The notes under the pieces: generated by a model | What the model saw: only the letters and a program-made list of their open reading frames with translations | Told to the model about the DNA's origin: nothing | Databases searched by the model: none | Assembly: GCF_000003815.2 (NCBI RefSeq) | Contig: NC_049995.1 | Coordinates: 10,344,595-10,408,594, forward strand | Length of the DNA: 64,000 nucleotides | Source: Branchiostoma floridae | Taxonomy: Eukaryota > Chordata > Leptocardii > Amphioxiformes > Branchiostomatidae | Reading direction: 5' to 3' | Shown here: piece by piece, positions 1 through 10,880 of the stretch | How the letters are laid out: each line of letters starts with the position of its first letter | Numbering within the stretch: the stretch's first letter is position 1 | Translations under genes and position numbers: made by a program

Positions 1-780
1 TTATTGTATTTTTTCTTCCCTGCAAAAATAATGAAATTTGTTTTCTTGACATTTAAGGATAATTTGTTAATTTGGAACCATTTGTTTACTTTGTCTAATT
101 CTCTATTCATTTTACTGACTAATATATCAAGGTCAGAATGTGATGAAAACAAGTTAGTATCATCTGCAAATAGTAGTGCTTGGTTAGTAGTGATTGGTTA
201 GTTGGTTGGTTGATTGATTGGTTGGTGCGCGGTTTGTTAATTGGTTGGTTAGTTGTTTAGTTTTATTTTTTAGTTTGACTGGAGGTTGGATTTATTTGGT
301 TGGTTGGTTGGTTGGTTGGTTGGTTGGTTGGTTGGTTGTTGGTTGGTTCGCTGATAGGTTTGCTGGTTCGCTGATTGGTTGGTTGGTCAATGTGATGGTT
401 GGTTGCTGATTGCTTGATTGGTTGCACGGCTGTGTATTTGGTTGGTTAGTTGGTTTGTTGGCTGGTTGGTGCTTGGTTCATTGGTTCGCTGGTTTGTTTG
501 TTGGTTGGTAAATTGGTTAGTTTGATTAGTTGGTTGGTTGGTTGGTTGGTTGGTTGGTTGGTTGGTTGGTTGGTTGGTTGGTTGGTTGGTTAATAGATAG
601 GTCTGTCGGTTGTGTAGTGGTTGGTTGGTTGACGCGTTGTTTTTTGGTTAGTTGTTTGGCTTCATAGTCCCTTGGTTGGTTGTTAGTGCGTGCGTTCTTC
701 TGATACAGGAACGCAATTAGGTACTTCACCTATGCCCTAGTCTAGTCTTTATCATTGCCATCTTTTCCCCTTCGTGTAAA
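1..780. repeat. (TTGG)n-rich low-complexity tract
   Basis: The stretch from about 180 to 700 is dominated by TTGG/TTGA tetranucleotides, with near-pure runs at about 296-340 and 529-594 and degenerate copies between. Short open frames here (both strands) encode only W/G/L or N/Q/P/T repeats, as expected of a tetranucleotide repeat, so no gene is called. The first 180 bases are AT-rich and show nothing recognisable. Confidence 0.9.
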
Positions 781-798
781 GACAAACCCCTTACAGGA

Positions 799-2812
799 AC
801 AAGAGTTCGTAGACCTCAGGCCTGCATGAAATGTATTGGGTTTCTGTAGACCTATTGTGTATTTTTGCCTTTTTGTCTGTGGTACGTGGTTGGAAAAATG
901 AGCTTTTTACCCTGTTGGTTGTGCACCATGCAAAAGTCTGAAATTCCATTTTCTGAATTTGTAAGTTTGGACATGGATGAACATTACTTATTTTGGATTT
1001 CTTAAGTATGTAACCAACCACAGTACCTTGAAGTTGTTGAGACGCAACCTTTTTTTTGTCTCAGATGGCCCATGTACATGTAGTTACTCTGTCACATGAT
1101 ATATTCATTACTAATATCTTCCTATTTCAATGTACTGACCTAATGCAGCTGCTAAATCTCCTTGGTTTGTGTTCTTCCAATGATATTCATTAAAGATTTA
1201 TTTCTGGGGTGTTATTCACTTGACATCGGAAGGTTACTTGCATAATTTGACCAATGATACTTTTATAGTAGTTCCATAGACATTAGACAATATGAATAGT
1301 GCTGACCCCCATGATGCAGCAGCAACAGTTAGTCCCCAGGGTGGTATGATATTTTCATTCAATCCATCCAACCCAAATCTAAATCTCCTGTAGTATCTAA
1401 GCCAAATTTAACAGCATAATTTACTATGAAAAATGTCCTTGTCAATCCCATTTATAGATGGCAAGCTGCTGGCAATGGAAGCTTTGAAAACTTCAGAAGC
1501 TGTTGTAGTCAGAGCAAACACCCAGCAAACATCCCCCCAAACCAATGAGCAGTTGCTTAGAAGGGGAATTTCATCATATATTTGCCGCGACAAAATGCAA
1601 CAAACGATACTGAATTTAAAACAGAACCAAGCTAAGCCTCCACCACTTAACCCTGCCTGTACTATAGATTAAGCAGGCCCAAAAACCAAGCGAATATGAC
1701 TAGCCCAAAACTACAAATTACCTGTATACAGTATAGAATTGGAAATGGCATTACCAAAGAAACAAAAAGAAACGCAGGACAAATCATACACATACCTTTC
1801 TCTTATGCCCACGCTCTATACAGTTCTCCTCCACATTAGAAAATTGCATCTGTTTAAGTTCAAGTTCAACCATGATTGCCAACAGGGTAAAGGAACTTGA
1901 ACCAGAACTTTAAACTCAGTACTATACAGCTCTAGAAACACCACAAAGAGTAATAAGCAAACTCCAATTATACCTGACCAACAGATATATCATCTGGTAC
2001 ACTCCCGTCATCTGGCACACCGTCAGTGCCACTAAGACAGGGGATACAAAGTAACCTGATACATTGAAGGTTGCCCCAGGCCAGATGATGGTTCTACACC
2101 CAACCGTAATCTGTTTTCAGAACCAAGCAGATATTGGGAGGATGCCCCAACCACACCAAAACAGGGTCAACCTATACAGTATCAAGTTCAAGCACTAGGA
2201 GGCCCAAAATCAAACCTCACCACCAGGACACCACCAACAACTCACGTACCAAATAGCAACACAATGGCACCTTGCGTTCCGGAGATACAGCGCACGCCCC
2301 GTGCCCGCACAAAAGGTGACCTAAAATGTCACGTTCAAGCACCAAGGGCGCCAAAATCAAAATTGAGAATTATTCAGCCACCGCCGACACATGTGCCAAA
2401 TATAATCGCGCCTGCACCAACCGTTCAGAAGATATAACTCCGGAAACACCCCTCCCGGACACAAAATTCGACCTGCCGCGTCAAGTTCAAACGCGACAAG
2501 GCCCAAAGTCAATCCTAGGCAACAGGCAACAACTTCCCACCCATGCACCAAAAATCGTCGCAATGGTGCGTATCGTTCCGGACACACAGCGCCAAAAGTG
2601 CCCCAAAAACACCAAAAATGCCATCTGCAATGTCAAGTTCAAGCGCCAGGAGGCCCAAAATCAAACCTGAGTGTCAGGCCACCACCCCCAACCCACGTAC
2701 CAAAAATCGTCGTGCTCGCACCATCCGTTCTCGAGATACAGCGCCCTAAATCCCCAGCTTCCAAATTTTCCCACGCCCGTGAAAACCATACCTGCATACA
2801 TGCAGGTAACAA
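799..2812 (+). repeat. 2-kb dispersed repeat, copy 1 (direct copy at 61913-63892)
   Basis: This segment is closely similar, base for base with small indels, to 61913-63892 in the same orientation. Differences include a 16-base stretch near 1538 and a 14-base stretch near 2036, both absent from the second copy. The right half holds four degenerate tandem units of about 150 bp that start with a TCAAGTTCAAGC-like motif (at about 2182, 2329, 2481 and 2633) and end with a GGAGATACAGCGCC-like motif. The right end carries the palindrome ACCTGCATACATGCAGGT. Open frames inside do not resemble transposase or reverse transcriptase, so the class is unknown. It may be a non-autonomous mobile element or a fragment of a larger repeat. 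Confidence 0.85.
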
Positions 2813-3193
2813 CTGACAGGAAACACAAAGTACCACACAAACACGCGTGTCTGCATCCTCCCGACATGCCATGGGGCTTCCTGTCTCTCACCACTTACCG
2901 GAAGTCCTCACTTGACCTTGACCTGACCCCGCTTGGAGAGGGGCTTAAGGAAAGTCGCTTGTGGGTCCTTTGGGAGGATGTTGATTATAAGGAAGCCAGC
3001 TGCACGCACTTGTTTGTAGGATAAAAAGTTAATCTCGGAATCTGCGTTAGATCTGTCACTAAAATCCGTCCCTTAAAACGCATTTAGCAGCCACAATGAA
3101 TGGCTGGTAAAGCTATGGTCGCATTTCCCAGCGGGGCCCGATCGGGCTGGTTTCGGAAACGAACATTTAAGCGCAAATCTTGCTATTGAATAA

Positions 3194-3387
3194 TACTGTA
3201 AATGCAGAAACTTCCGCGGTGGATTAATGTTCGCTTCACCGCGAATTTAAATCCACCGCGAACATTATTCCATAGCAGTAAGAGACTACAGTGCATGTTG
3301 CTACCGCGAACATAAAACCACCGCGAAAAGTTCTTTTTCCCGCTACCGCGAAATTAAATCCCCGCGAACTTAAATGCATTTACAGTA
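3194..3387. mobile_element. MITE-like element, family 1 copy 1
   Basis: A 194-bp segment is bounded by the inverted ends TACTGTAAATGC and GCATTTACAGTA. Its interior is rich in CCGCGAA and TTCGCGG motifs that repeat in both orientations. The same organisation and sequence recur at 54451-54662. No coding capacity is present. The paired copies with matching inverted ends support a non-autonomous DNA transposon; the superfamily cannot be told from this. Confidence 0.75.
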
Positions 3388-3628
3388 TTTACATACATCC
3401 ACCCCCCTAAATCTATCACCTGTGACTATTATTGACTCCTGTAGGAACCGTCAAAACTCGGCTTAATTCGATTGCTCAGTCGGAGATCTGGCAAGTTATA
3501 TTATGGCAAATCTAAGTCAACAACGTGCTTGTCGTTTGTGATTCAAAGTCCATCACTCCGTCTTTTTTTTAATTCCCAGCGTTCGGTTTCTGACCAAACA
3601 ATGTGTCCGTATGAAAGGCGCTTAATAC

Positions 3629-3830
3629 TACTCTCCAAGCAGAGGTTAAGCTCCGGATGTTTTTTTAACGTTCTTTAGTCGTTTTTATCGGGCTTTTATA
3701 TTTTTATTTTATCTTGCTGTGTCAAAACCTAACTTGCGTTCTTAAGAAAAATGACAAAATAGAAAGCCCGATAAAAACGACTAAAAAACGTTAAAAAAAC
3801 ATCCGGAGCCTAACCTCTGCTTGGAGAGTA
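3629..3830. mobile_element. Hairpin MITE with 9-bp target duplication (Mutator-like?), copy 1
   Basis: The 202-bp element begins TACTCTCCAAGCAGAGGTTA, ends with the reverse complement of this (one mismatch), and has inverted arms of nearly 100 bp. It is flanked by an exact 9-bp direct repeat, GCTTAATAC, at 3620-3628 and 3831-3839. A 9-bp target duplication with long inverted arms is typical of Mutator-like elements, which is the basis of the tentative class. A second copy lies at 24471-24675, and a single arm appears at about 33029-33050. Confidence 0.85.
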
Positions 3831-4677
3831 GCTTAATACGACTTTGCTCAATCCTCCTAGGTGTAAAATTGGGTACCTGACTTCTTCTTCTGTTGGAAAG
3901 GTTGAAACTCTGTGGAAGGAGAGGGATGGGCTCTACCTTCCAATGACTTGCCCAATGAGAATTGGCTTTTACAATCATCGGACGAATTTCTAACGTCTTT
4001 CTAACAATCTTTGCTATATCTACCTATATATATACCATGCAGGGTTGTCACATGTCACTATTTACTTATATTTGCTATTCAAGCTCATTGAGATACATCA
4101 TTGTATACAAGATGATAACCTTGTACGGTATAGCGATTTACGTATATCAGAATATTTGAGATATATGATATAGCCGACCCCCGGAACAGCCTTGGCATTG
4201 TCCTCAGTGGGCCAACTGTTAAGCTTTGCCAACGATATGTTGGACAGGTTTCAAAAACTTGACTTCCTCGACTTAGTTATCGTTGCCCACAATGTAACAT
4301 GCTGGATAAGACTGTCAAAATACGGCTTTTGTGATGACTGATTAGGCTATGTTAATTTGATTATATGTATGACATTATTGAGAATCCAAAAATTGATGCG
4401 AGCGTGTGAATAAAAAAAAGTTTGATAAAAAAGTGGTCAAGAAGGTTGAACACATGGCTGAGCACACAAAATATATTAGAAAATAGATTCTTCATTTTTG
4501 TTTTTTCACATCTTATTTTGGAATATTCTATGACATTTTCCCTATATTCATTCTTACCATCCATGGTATATATTTGCTTATTTCAAAGCTGACTTCTATG
4601 ATTTACATTTTACAGTATGGTTGAAAACATTTATTTATTTATTTTTGGAAACAGCCATATAATCAAATTAACATAGC

Positions 4678-4990
4678 CTTATTTGGCCGAGTGGGTAGAG
4701 TGTTCACTTTGCATTCGGTAGGTCGTGACTTCGATCCCTGGCCGAGTCATACCAAAGCCTTTAAAAATGGTAAATGCTGCTTTCTCTACTTAGCACTCAG
4801 CAATCGGGAAAGAGTATGAAAGTTGAACACACACCAACTACTACCAGTGGACTAGCCCCCTGCTGTAGTGATTGCACAAAGTGGTGTGGCCCAGGGCTAC
4901 TGAAACGGAGATGGGCGCCGCCCTATGCGCCATCAGGCGCGGGATGGAACTTGGACTTGGACTTTATTTGGAGCGGAAGTTCAAAAGGTT
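4678..4990 (+). repeat. tRNA-derived SINE-like repeat
   Basis: The head resembles a tRNA: an A-box-like TGGCCGAGTGGGTAGA at about 4687 and a B-box-like GACTTCGATCCC at about 4727. It is followed by a non-tRNA body (ACTTAGCACTCAGCAATCGG and the stretch around AGGGCTACTGAAACGG). Pieces of this body recur near 25950 and, inverted, near 60560-60640. The acceptor stem does not pair well, so this is read as a SINE head and not a working tRNA gene. Confidence 0.6.
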
Positions 4991-5499
4991 CTGGGAAGGC
5001 GACCATGTTGTAGTAAGGGAAGCCAAACCGTTTTCCTAACCGGTGGGTGGTCGGGGTTATCAGGTCTTGGCAGAAGTTCTGCTCTATATACAAAGACAAA
5101 TTGCCAAATTGAGTATCAGTGTCACGTTGGTTTAAGGTGTCCTCCCAGGTTAAATTGACAGTTTTAGATTCTATCTTTTTTTACCAAATTATGTTTTGAT
5201 AACTACCGATAGTTAGTGAATATCAATATACATCAAATTTACGTTTATAACATTGATCATTATACACATGGAAACATAGTTTCATGGCAGCTGTAGTGCT
5301 GTATTTTCTCTTAGAATGTTATAAGGGACAATGAAATTGATGTAATAAAAGTCACGCCATCAATATGGTCCAGAAATCGTTATTAGAATTTTCCCATATC
5401 CAGAAATCAATTTACTAACTGCAATCCAGTCTTAATAGTAATGAAAAAAACAGATGGAATGTCAAAATGCCAATTTAGACAGTGGAAACTTTAGGTTCG

Positions 5500-5840
5500 T
5501 CTGTCGCGTGCGACATACGAGAAGGTCACGACAGCAAGTCGTGTGTTGGTCGTGAAAGTGTCTTACTAGTCTCTGTTATTCTGCTCTCTTTATATAAAGA
5601 AAATTGAGTGTCAGCGACACACTGGTTCAAGACCGTTTGCTCAAGACCTTGTCACGAGTGGCGTACGACAAGTTCACGACAGCATATCGTGAGGTAGTCG
5701 TAGATGTGTCGTTAAAACAATTTCCCTTTTTGCGCTCTCCGTGAAGAAAAATAGTGTGTTATGGGCACCGCTCAACCATTTCACGTGTGTCGTACGACAA
5801 ATTCACGATAGCCAATTCGTGTCGTGAATGTGTCGTATTA
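5500..5840. repeat. Degenerate tandem repeat with small hairpins
   Basis: Three diverged units, spaced about 140-150 bp, each carry a GTCGTACGACAAGTTCACGA-like core followed by a short hairpin of the CACGACAGCAAGTCGTG type and a GTGTCGT motif. They lie at about 5500-5570, 5650-5715 and 5785-5850. No gene is visible. Confidence 0.55.
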
Positions 5841-7228
5841 ACCTCAGCTTCCCTGAAACAGAAAAGCGGAACATTTGGTGCCACTAAGCGTTCCAGGAGT
5901 ATATTTATAGCGGACTTAACCATGTTGATGACCTTGGAGGTAAGCCAAAGGAAGAAAGTTGCGATGTTTGGACTTTTGTAATTCCCTTAATCTGTTCTAA
6001 TTCCTTTAAGGCGACAAAACGTAGACATGCTGATCACAACGATGTCTACCTCAATTCCATGAAATATTTACCTTCGCCAAGAAGGTTATGTTTTCGATGC
6101 CGTTTGTATATGTGCCTCTGTGTCTGTGTTTTTTGACGACGCCTCAGAGGAGTCGTCAAGTGGTATATATTGCATTCAGTCTGCAAAAATTCTAGGAATT
6201 GCACAGGCATTTTTCCAAGAATGCTACTACTCCACAACATTATGCTGGGTATGCAAGTCCCCCCCCCCCCCCCCCTTAACCTGTTCCAGATGTATCTTTG
6301 GTATGCAATGTTGGAAGATTTAGGTCACCATTGTGCTGTACCGGGGATAGTACATTTCTGCTGGCTGTAGGTTTATGTTACAGGTGGGCTAGTATATTGT
6401 GCAGGGATAGTGCGACAGGGAAGTTACAGTCTATTTCTGATTTGAGCTGTATTGTTGTACCCTCAATCGTCGTCATGGCAATAATACATTTTTATTGCCA
6501 GTCTTGTTGCTATAACTCCGTGAATAGTTTCATCAGGTTGGGACGTCACCGAATAAAGAGACTCTTTTTACACAGCCCCACCTATTTCTACTAACGTTTC
6601 GGTGACCGTCGATCTGTCGCCTTCTACCTGATGATAGTTGCTAGAAAAGCGAAGGCCAAGTTCGATAATGGGACTCCTAGCGGACTTCTACAGCACCACA
6701 ACGGAACTGCCGGTTTTGATATCTCATGTTCTGCACAGGCTATATTTGTCATTTTTTAATGGTAGATAACTCCTGAGATATCGAAGAAGTTAACGTGGTG
6801 TAGGTTAGGCAGATTTTAAAAAGAGAATGAATAACTCAAGAAGAAGATGGCGAATCGTCATGAATTTTGGTATGCTGATAAGGTATGAAGTTGTGGAACT
6901 CTAGTTCTATGCTGTGTATATTACTTACCCAAGCAATTTGTATCTTTTAGCCCTTTGAAGGCTTTGACCAACCGTTACAGGTTACACAAAATAGAGTACA
7001 AAGTTTATTTTCTTAAAAGTAGACGTCTCAATCAGTTAGAACTAAGTGGTTTTATAAAACCCTTCCCTATTGGACCACTACAAATGTAGTGGGGTTTTTT
7101 GGGACTTAGAGAAAGCTTAAGCTTTTGCTGAGTATAGTATGTTTGCAATCTTTCTTAAACATGTACATATATTATCTTTCAATCTAAGTAACGTCCTTAC
7201 TGGTTGGTGTCAATTGGAAAAGGAAATA

Positions 7229-7230
<2 letters not shown>

Positions 7231-7271
<41 letters not shown>

Positions 7272-7297
7272 CGAGAGAGAGAGAGAGAGAGAGAGAG
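7231..7297. repeat. (CT)n/(GA)n inverted microsatellite
   Basis: A run of CT dinucleotides (7231-7268) meets a run of GA dinucleotides (7271-7297) across a central CGATCG. The tract is a near-perfect hairpin with a stem of about 27 bp and can form a cruciform. Open frames across it on both strands give only LSLS or RERE repeats. Confidence 0.9.
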
Positions 7298-8549
7298 GCC
7301 TCCGCCGAAGTGAATATAAGTATGCAATGGCAAATTTTGCCTTTTAAAGCTAAAATCATAGGCATCATAAGCGGAGACATGCAGCGGAGTGATCCGTATA
7401 GATCATTCACAATGTAAATAGCCCCACAAAAAATATCCCCAGGTAGGCAGCCATTTTGTTTTTCGATTCACAACTTGTGTACATCTCCTACGACCTCCCA
7501 AGGACACAAACGCTTGAGACGATTATATCCATTTATTTGTCTTTCTTGGGCTCAATAGTTCACCAGTCGGTCAAAAGCACGAACGAAAAATAAACTCCCT
7601 TCTGACTTCAAACCTGCAGAAACATACAGAAAAGTACAGAGTAAGATTAGATACAGGTGGTGCCGTATATTTAGATTGATAGGGTTATTTCATTGTGCAC
7701 GTGATTTCGAGGGGGATAGGGTATTTTTCGCGCGAGAAGAATGATGGGATTTTACGAAGGAATAAAACAATGCATTGATTTACAAAAGGCATTGGATAAC
7801 AGATTATAATTCAATTAGCAATCTGTCTTTCTGAGGTAAAGACAAAAGAGTAAAAATAGAGTTGGAAAGGGACATGGAGGAATGTAGACACCCCCATTTT
7901 AGATGGAAGGGTCCACTGTTTGAAGCCAGCAGTCTTTGAGTGTTGCTTGGTGTTTAATTCATGACCCGTGAAGGCGACCAGTGTTCTATGTGGGTGAGCA
8001 GCTAGCCTAGAACCACAGGCTTCTAGTCGCACTGTTACAACAAGCACCGATTGTGTACAGTCGATCTTAGAAAGCCTTACAAAACCATAGCTCTTCGTGT
8101 ATCTAGGATAAAGGTTTGCGAACCCGCAGCCCGATGGCACACAAAGTTTTGTCTGCACGTAAAGTTCTACGGCGTGTCTGCGTGCTCCTTCCGAGCTCGT
8201 ACGTAGGCAGTACTTACCACCTACGGATCCCCAAAGATTGCCCACGTTTTGGCACGTAGACAGCACGTATTTGCACGTACGGCGGGTTGTACATTTAGCT
8301 TTACCGATTCGATTACCACAGCTAGAAGCCCGGGGTTTGAGGCTATCCGGGACCGCCTGTTAGTGTTTACAGACTGACACGTAGACGGCTTGGGAGTTAA
8401 CGATCTGTTGAAGGAAGACACACGACCGCCTGGGTGGTGAAAAATGTCTTAAGCCTGTTTAGAAGAAGTCTTGTTTAACACACAAACGGCGCCGAGTCTC
8501 TTCTTTAAGACTGTATCTCCTGTACTTAAGAAAGACCAGTTTACATTAA

Positions 8550-9512
8550 CCCTCAAACCACCGTATGGGGTCAAAACTGACCCCAGACGTATATTAATAT
8601 GTGCCATTATGACATTTCTGGTTAAACCCAAATTTCCTCCCATGAGTTTGTTTGTATATATGTTTTATAACTTGCCATACGTTTTTACAAAGATTGGCTG
8701 ATTGTTGATTAAGTTATCGTAGAAAGTTTATGTATGGTCCAGTGGGGTCAAAACTTACCCCAGCATTTTTTTAAACAAACTTTGGAGACCCACGCCTTAA
8801 CTACTTATTGTATGGTCATGAAATTTTTAGAGAGTAATGTACATATGCAACGAAATTATCGTAGTAGCTTTTGTGTCATTATCATTTTATATGACGACGC
8901 CATGACGTAATTTAGCTTAAATTGGCCGCCATCTTGGATTTTGACTGATGACGTCATCAAATTACCATAAATTATGAATACTAAATCATGAAATTTACGG
9001 TTAATTTTATAAGATGTCATGAACAAGTGTATTTAGCCAAGAAAACCTTAAAACTTGAATGTTTAAGCCAAAATTAGAAAATTGCGTAATAAATATGCCT
9101 GTCAGAATTCCATTGCCATGGCAATGTGAAAAATTATGAACTTTTTTTTATTCACCTAAATTGCTTGCTACCAGCATTTCCTCAAAAGGGACCAAGTTTG
9201 GTGACCCTAGCATAAGCTATTCAGGGGCTATGTGACTTTAAAGTTTGTGCGGCATAAAAAAAACCTTACCCGGTCTGAATAGCATTAGAGCAAAATGTGG
9301 TCCCCATGATCTTTCGCATGAATTATGATAATGAGCTAGAATTATTCTCACATAATCATGTCAAACTGTCCCACATAGATTAATGAAGCTATACATATAT
9401 AAAAATCACAAAAAGAGTTACCTAGAAAATTGTACTTGTACAAAACGTTATGGGGTCAGTTTTGACCCCATACGGTAATCTACGTCACAAAGAAGGTACG
9501 GTGGTTTGAGGG
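8550..9512. mobile_element. Non-autonomous piggyBac-like element
   Basis: A 963-bp segment starts CCCTCAAACCACCGTA and ends with its exact reverse complement TACGGTGGTTTGAGGG, a 16-bp perfect terminal inverted repeat. It is flanked on both sides by TTAA (8546-8549 and 9513-9516). A second, subterminal inverted motif (GGGGTCAAAACTGACCCC at the left, its counterpart near 9452-9470, and a related copy near 8745) lies just inside the ends. TTAA flanks with CCC...GGG termini are the signature of piggyBac elements. No transposase frame is present, so it would be mobilised in trans. Confidence 0.85.
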
Positions 9513-9589
9513 TTAAGACTTAGAAGTAAAAGAAGTGTCGGTACAAGTAACAGTACAAAATCAAAAGGGGCCTAAAAGGGCACCGAATG

Positions 9590-10760
9590 TTGCAAAAACA
9601 GTCCTAAAACACCAAGATAGGTCTAAATGTAAATGCTTTGTAAATGCGTGTATATGTGCCTTGTAACTACTTGTATGACATATTGTATATTGTTAAGTTA
9701 ACAGAGATATCCCTTAGCAATAGTCTTCGGCTACTTGGATAGCCCTGGTTGTATGTTTTATACATGTTGAAACTCGATCAATTCCTTACATAATCCTTAC
9801 ATAAACTGAAATGAAAGTTGTGAATAGGATACTGAAATTGTAAGAAAGAAAGGGTAACGCAGAGTTTTTCTAGCACCCTCCAGCCTTTGATAGGTAGCAC
9901 ACAAGAATAAAGTGAATCAAACTCCCCTGGAAATTGTAGACGTTATTTATAGTCGCCGCAGTTAGTCTTGTAGTAGGTACAACAATTTTCTTCTCGCCAC
10001 CAGTGCACAATTTGGACATCGTAAACACTAATGATTTTATGGACTCTGTATGGCGGTAAGAGTACGTAAACAAAATGAGAGGTTAAAACCTCTTTATTAC
10101 CCTTAAGAACCTCGATTATTCGAGAGAAAACCTCGCAGGACTATTTTGATCATCTTTAGACAGCCTAAAAATATCGTCGCCGGCGACGTTGTCGACAACA
10201 ACAGTCGCACGACTATGAAAGTGGTGTCTGTTTGAAGTGAAGTTTTGTGTCAGTCGGGCGGTTGTGAAAAGAGAGGGTCGGCATCTGTTTACTATTTAGG
10301 GTTCACACTTTGCTGTACGGAGATCAGAGAAAAGGCATGATTAAGACATAGTGTGAACAGTTGCACACTTTTATCCCTGTGCAGTACAAAAGCGGTTACT
10401 GTTAACCATAACCCTTCTCACGCAATACTAAGAATAGATTTGCGTGCCCAATCCTTTATGTTGTCTTCACTCAAGCAGATGAAAGAATTCGCAAAATTAA
10501 GAACTCTTTTCTTGTAATGTTTTACCCGTCATTTCTGTAACGCTACCAAATGTCACTAAATGATGCAAAAAGGCCTGAACACCGAGTGTGCGATTCATAA
10601 GTCTAGATATATGGTGCTTTGTAAGCGCCTGTGTATATAAAACATATAACAACCTGTGTTGTAATTTGTATATTGTTCAGTTACCATGGGTAGCCCATGT
10701 TAATAGCTAGTTAGGTAACCCTGACCCTGTTTTGTACAGCTTTAATAAATCAAATTAAAT
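9590..10760. other. Gene-free stretch with two related AT-rich repeat tails
   Basis: Two stretches, about 9590-9770 and 10560-10760, share the motifs TGCTTTGTAA, GTAATTTGTATATTGTT-like runs and a following TAGCC-containing block. The second ends in AATAAATCAAATTAAATC, which resembles the 3' tail of a non-LTR retroelement. A related tail lies near 25200-25350. No open frame with recognisable similarity is seen. The first exon or exons of the fibrinogen-related gene at 10881 should lie upstream, but I could not identify them. Confidence 0.4.
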
Positions 10761-10880
10761 CAAATTAATTTCTAACATTATCTTGGAGATTACCTCCTCG
10801 CATTGTATTACGTCTCAATATTACAACTGTGTTGATGGCAAAAATTAATAAGATTTACATATACTCTCCTTTTTTTCTAG

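Noticed and set aside
7139..7417. 92-codon frame across the CT/GA microsatellite
   Set aside because: Its length comes from the dinucleotide repeat, which is open in several frames on both strands; no protein motif.
7811..8266. 151-codon minus-strand frame
   Set aside because: No recognisable motif, no supported splice partner and repeat-like surroundings. It could be chance; not enough to call a gene.
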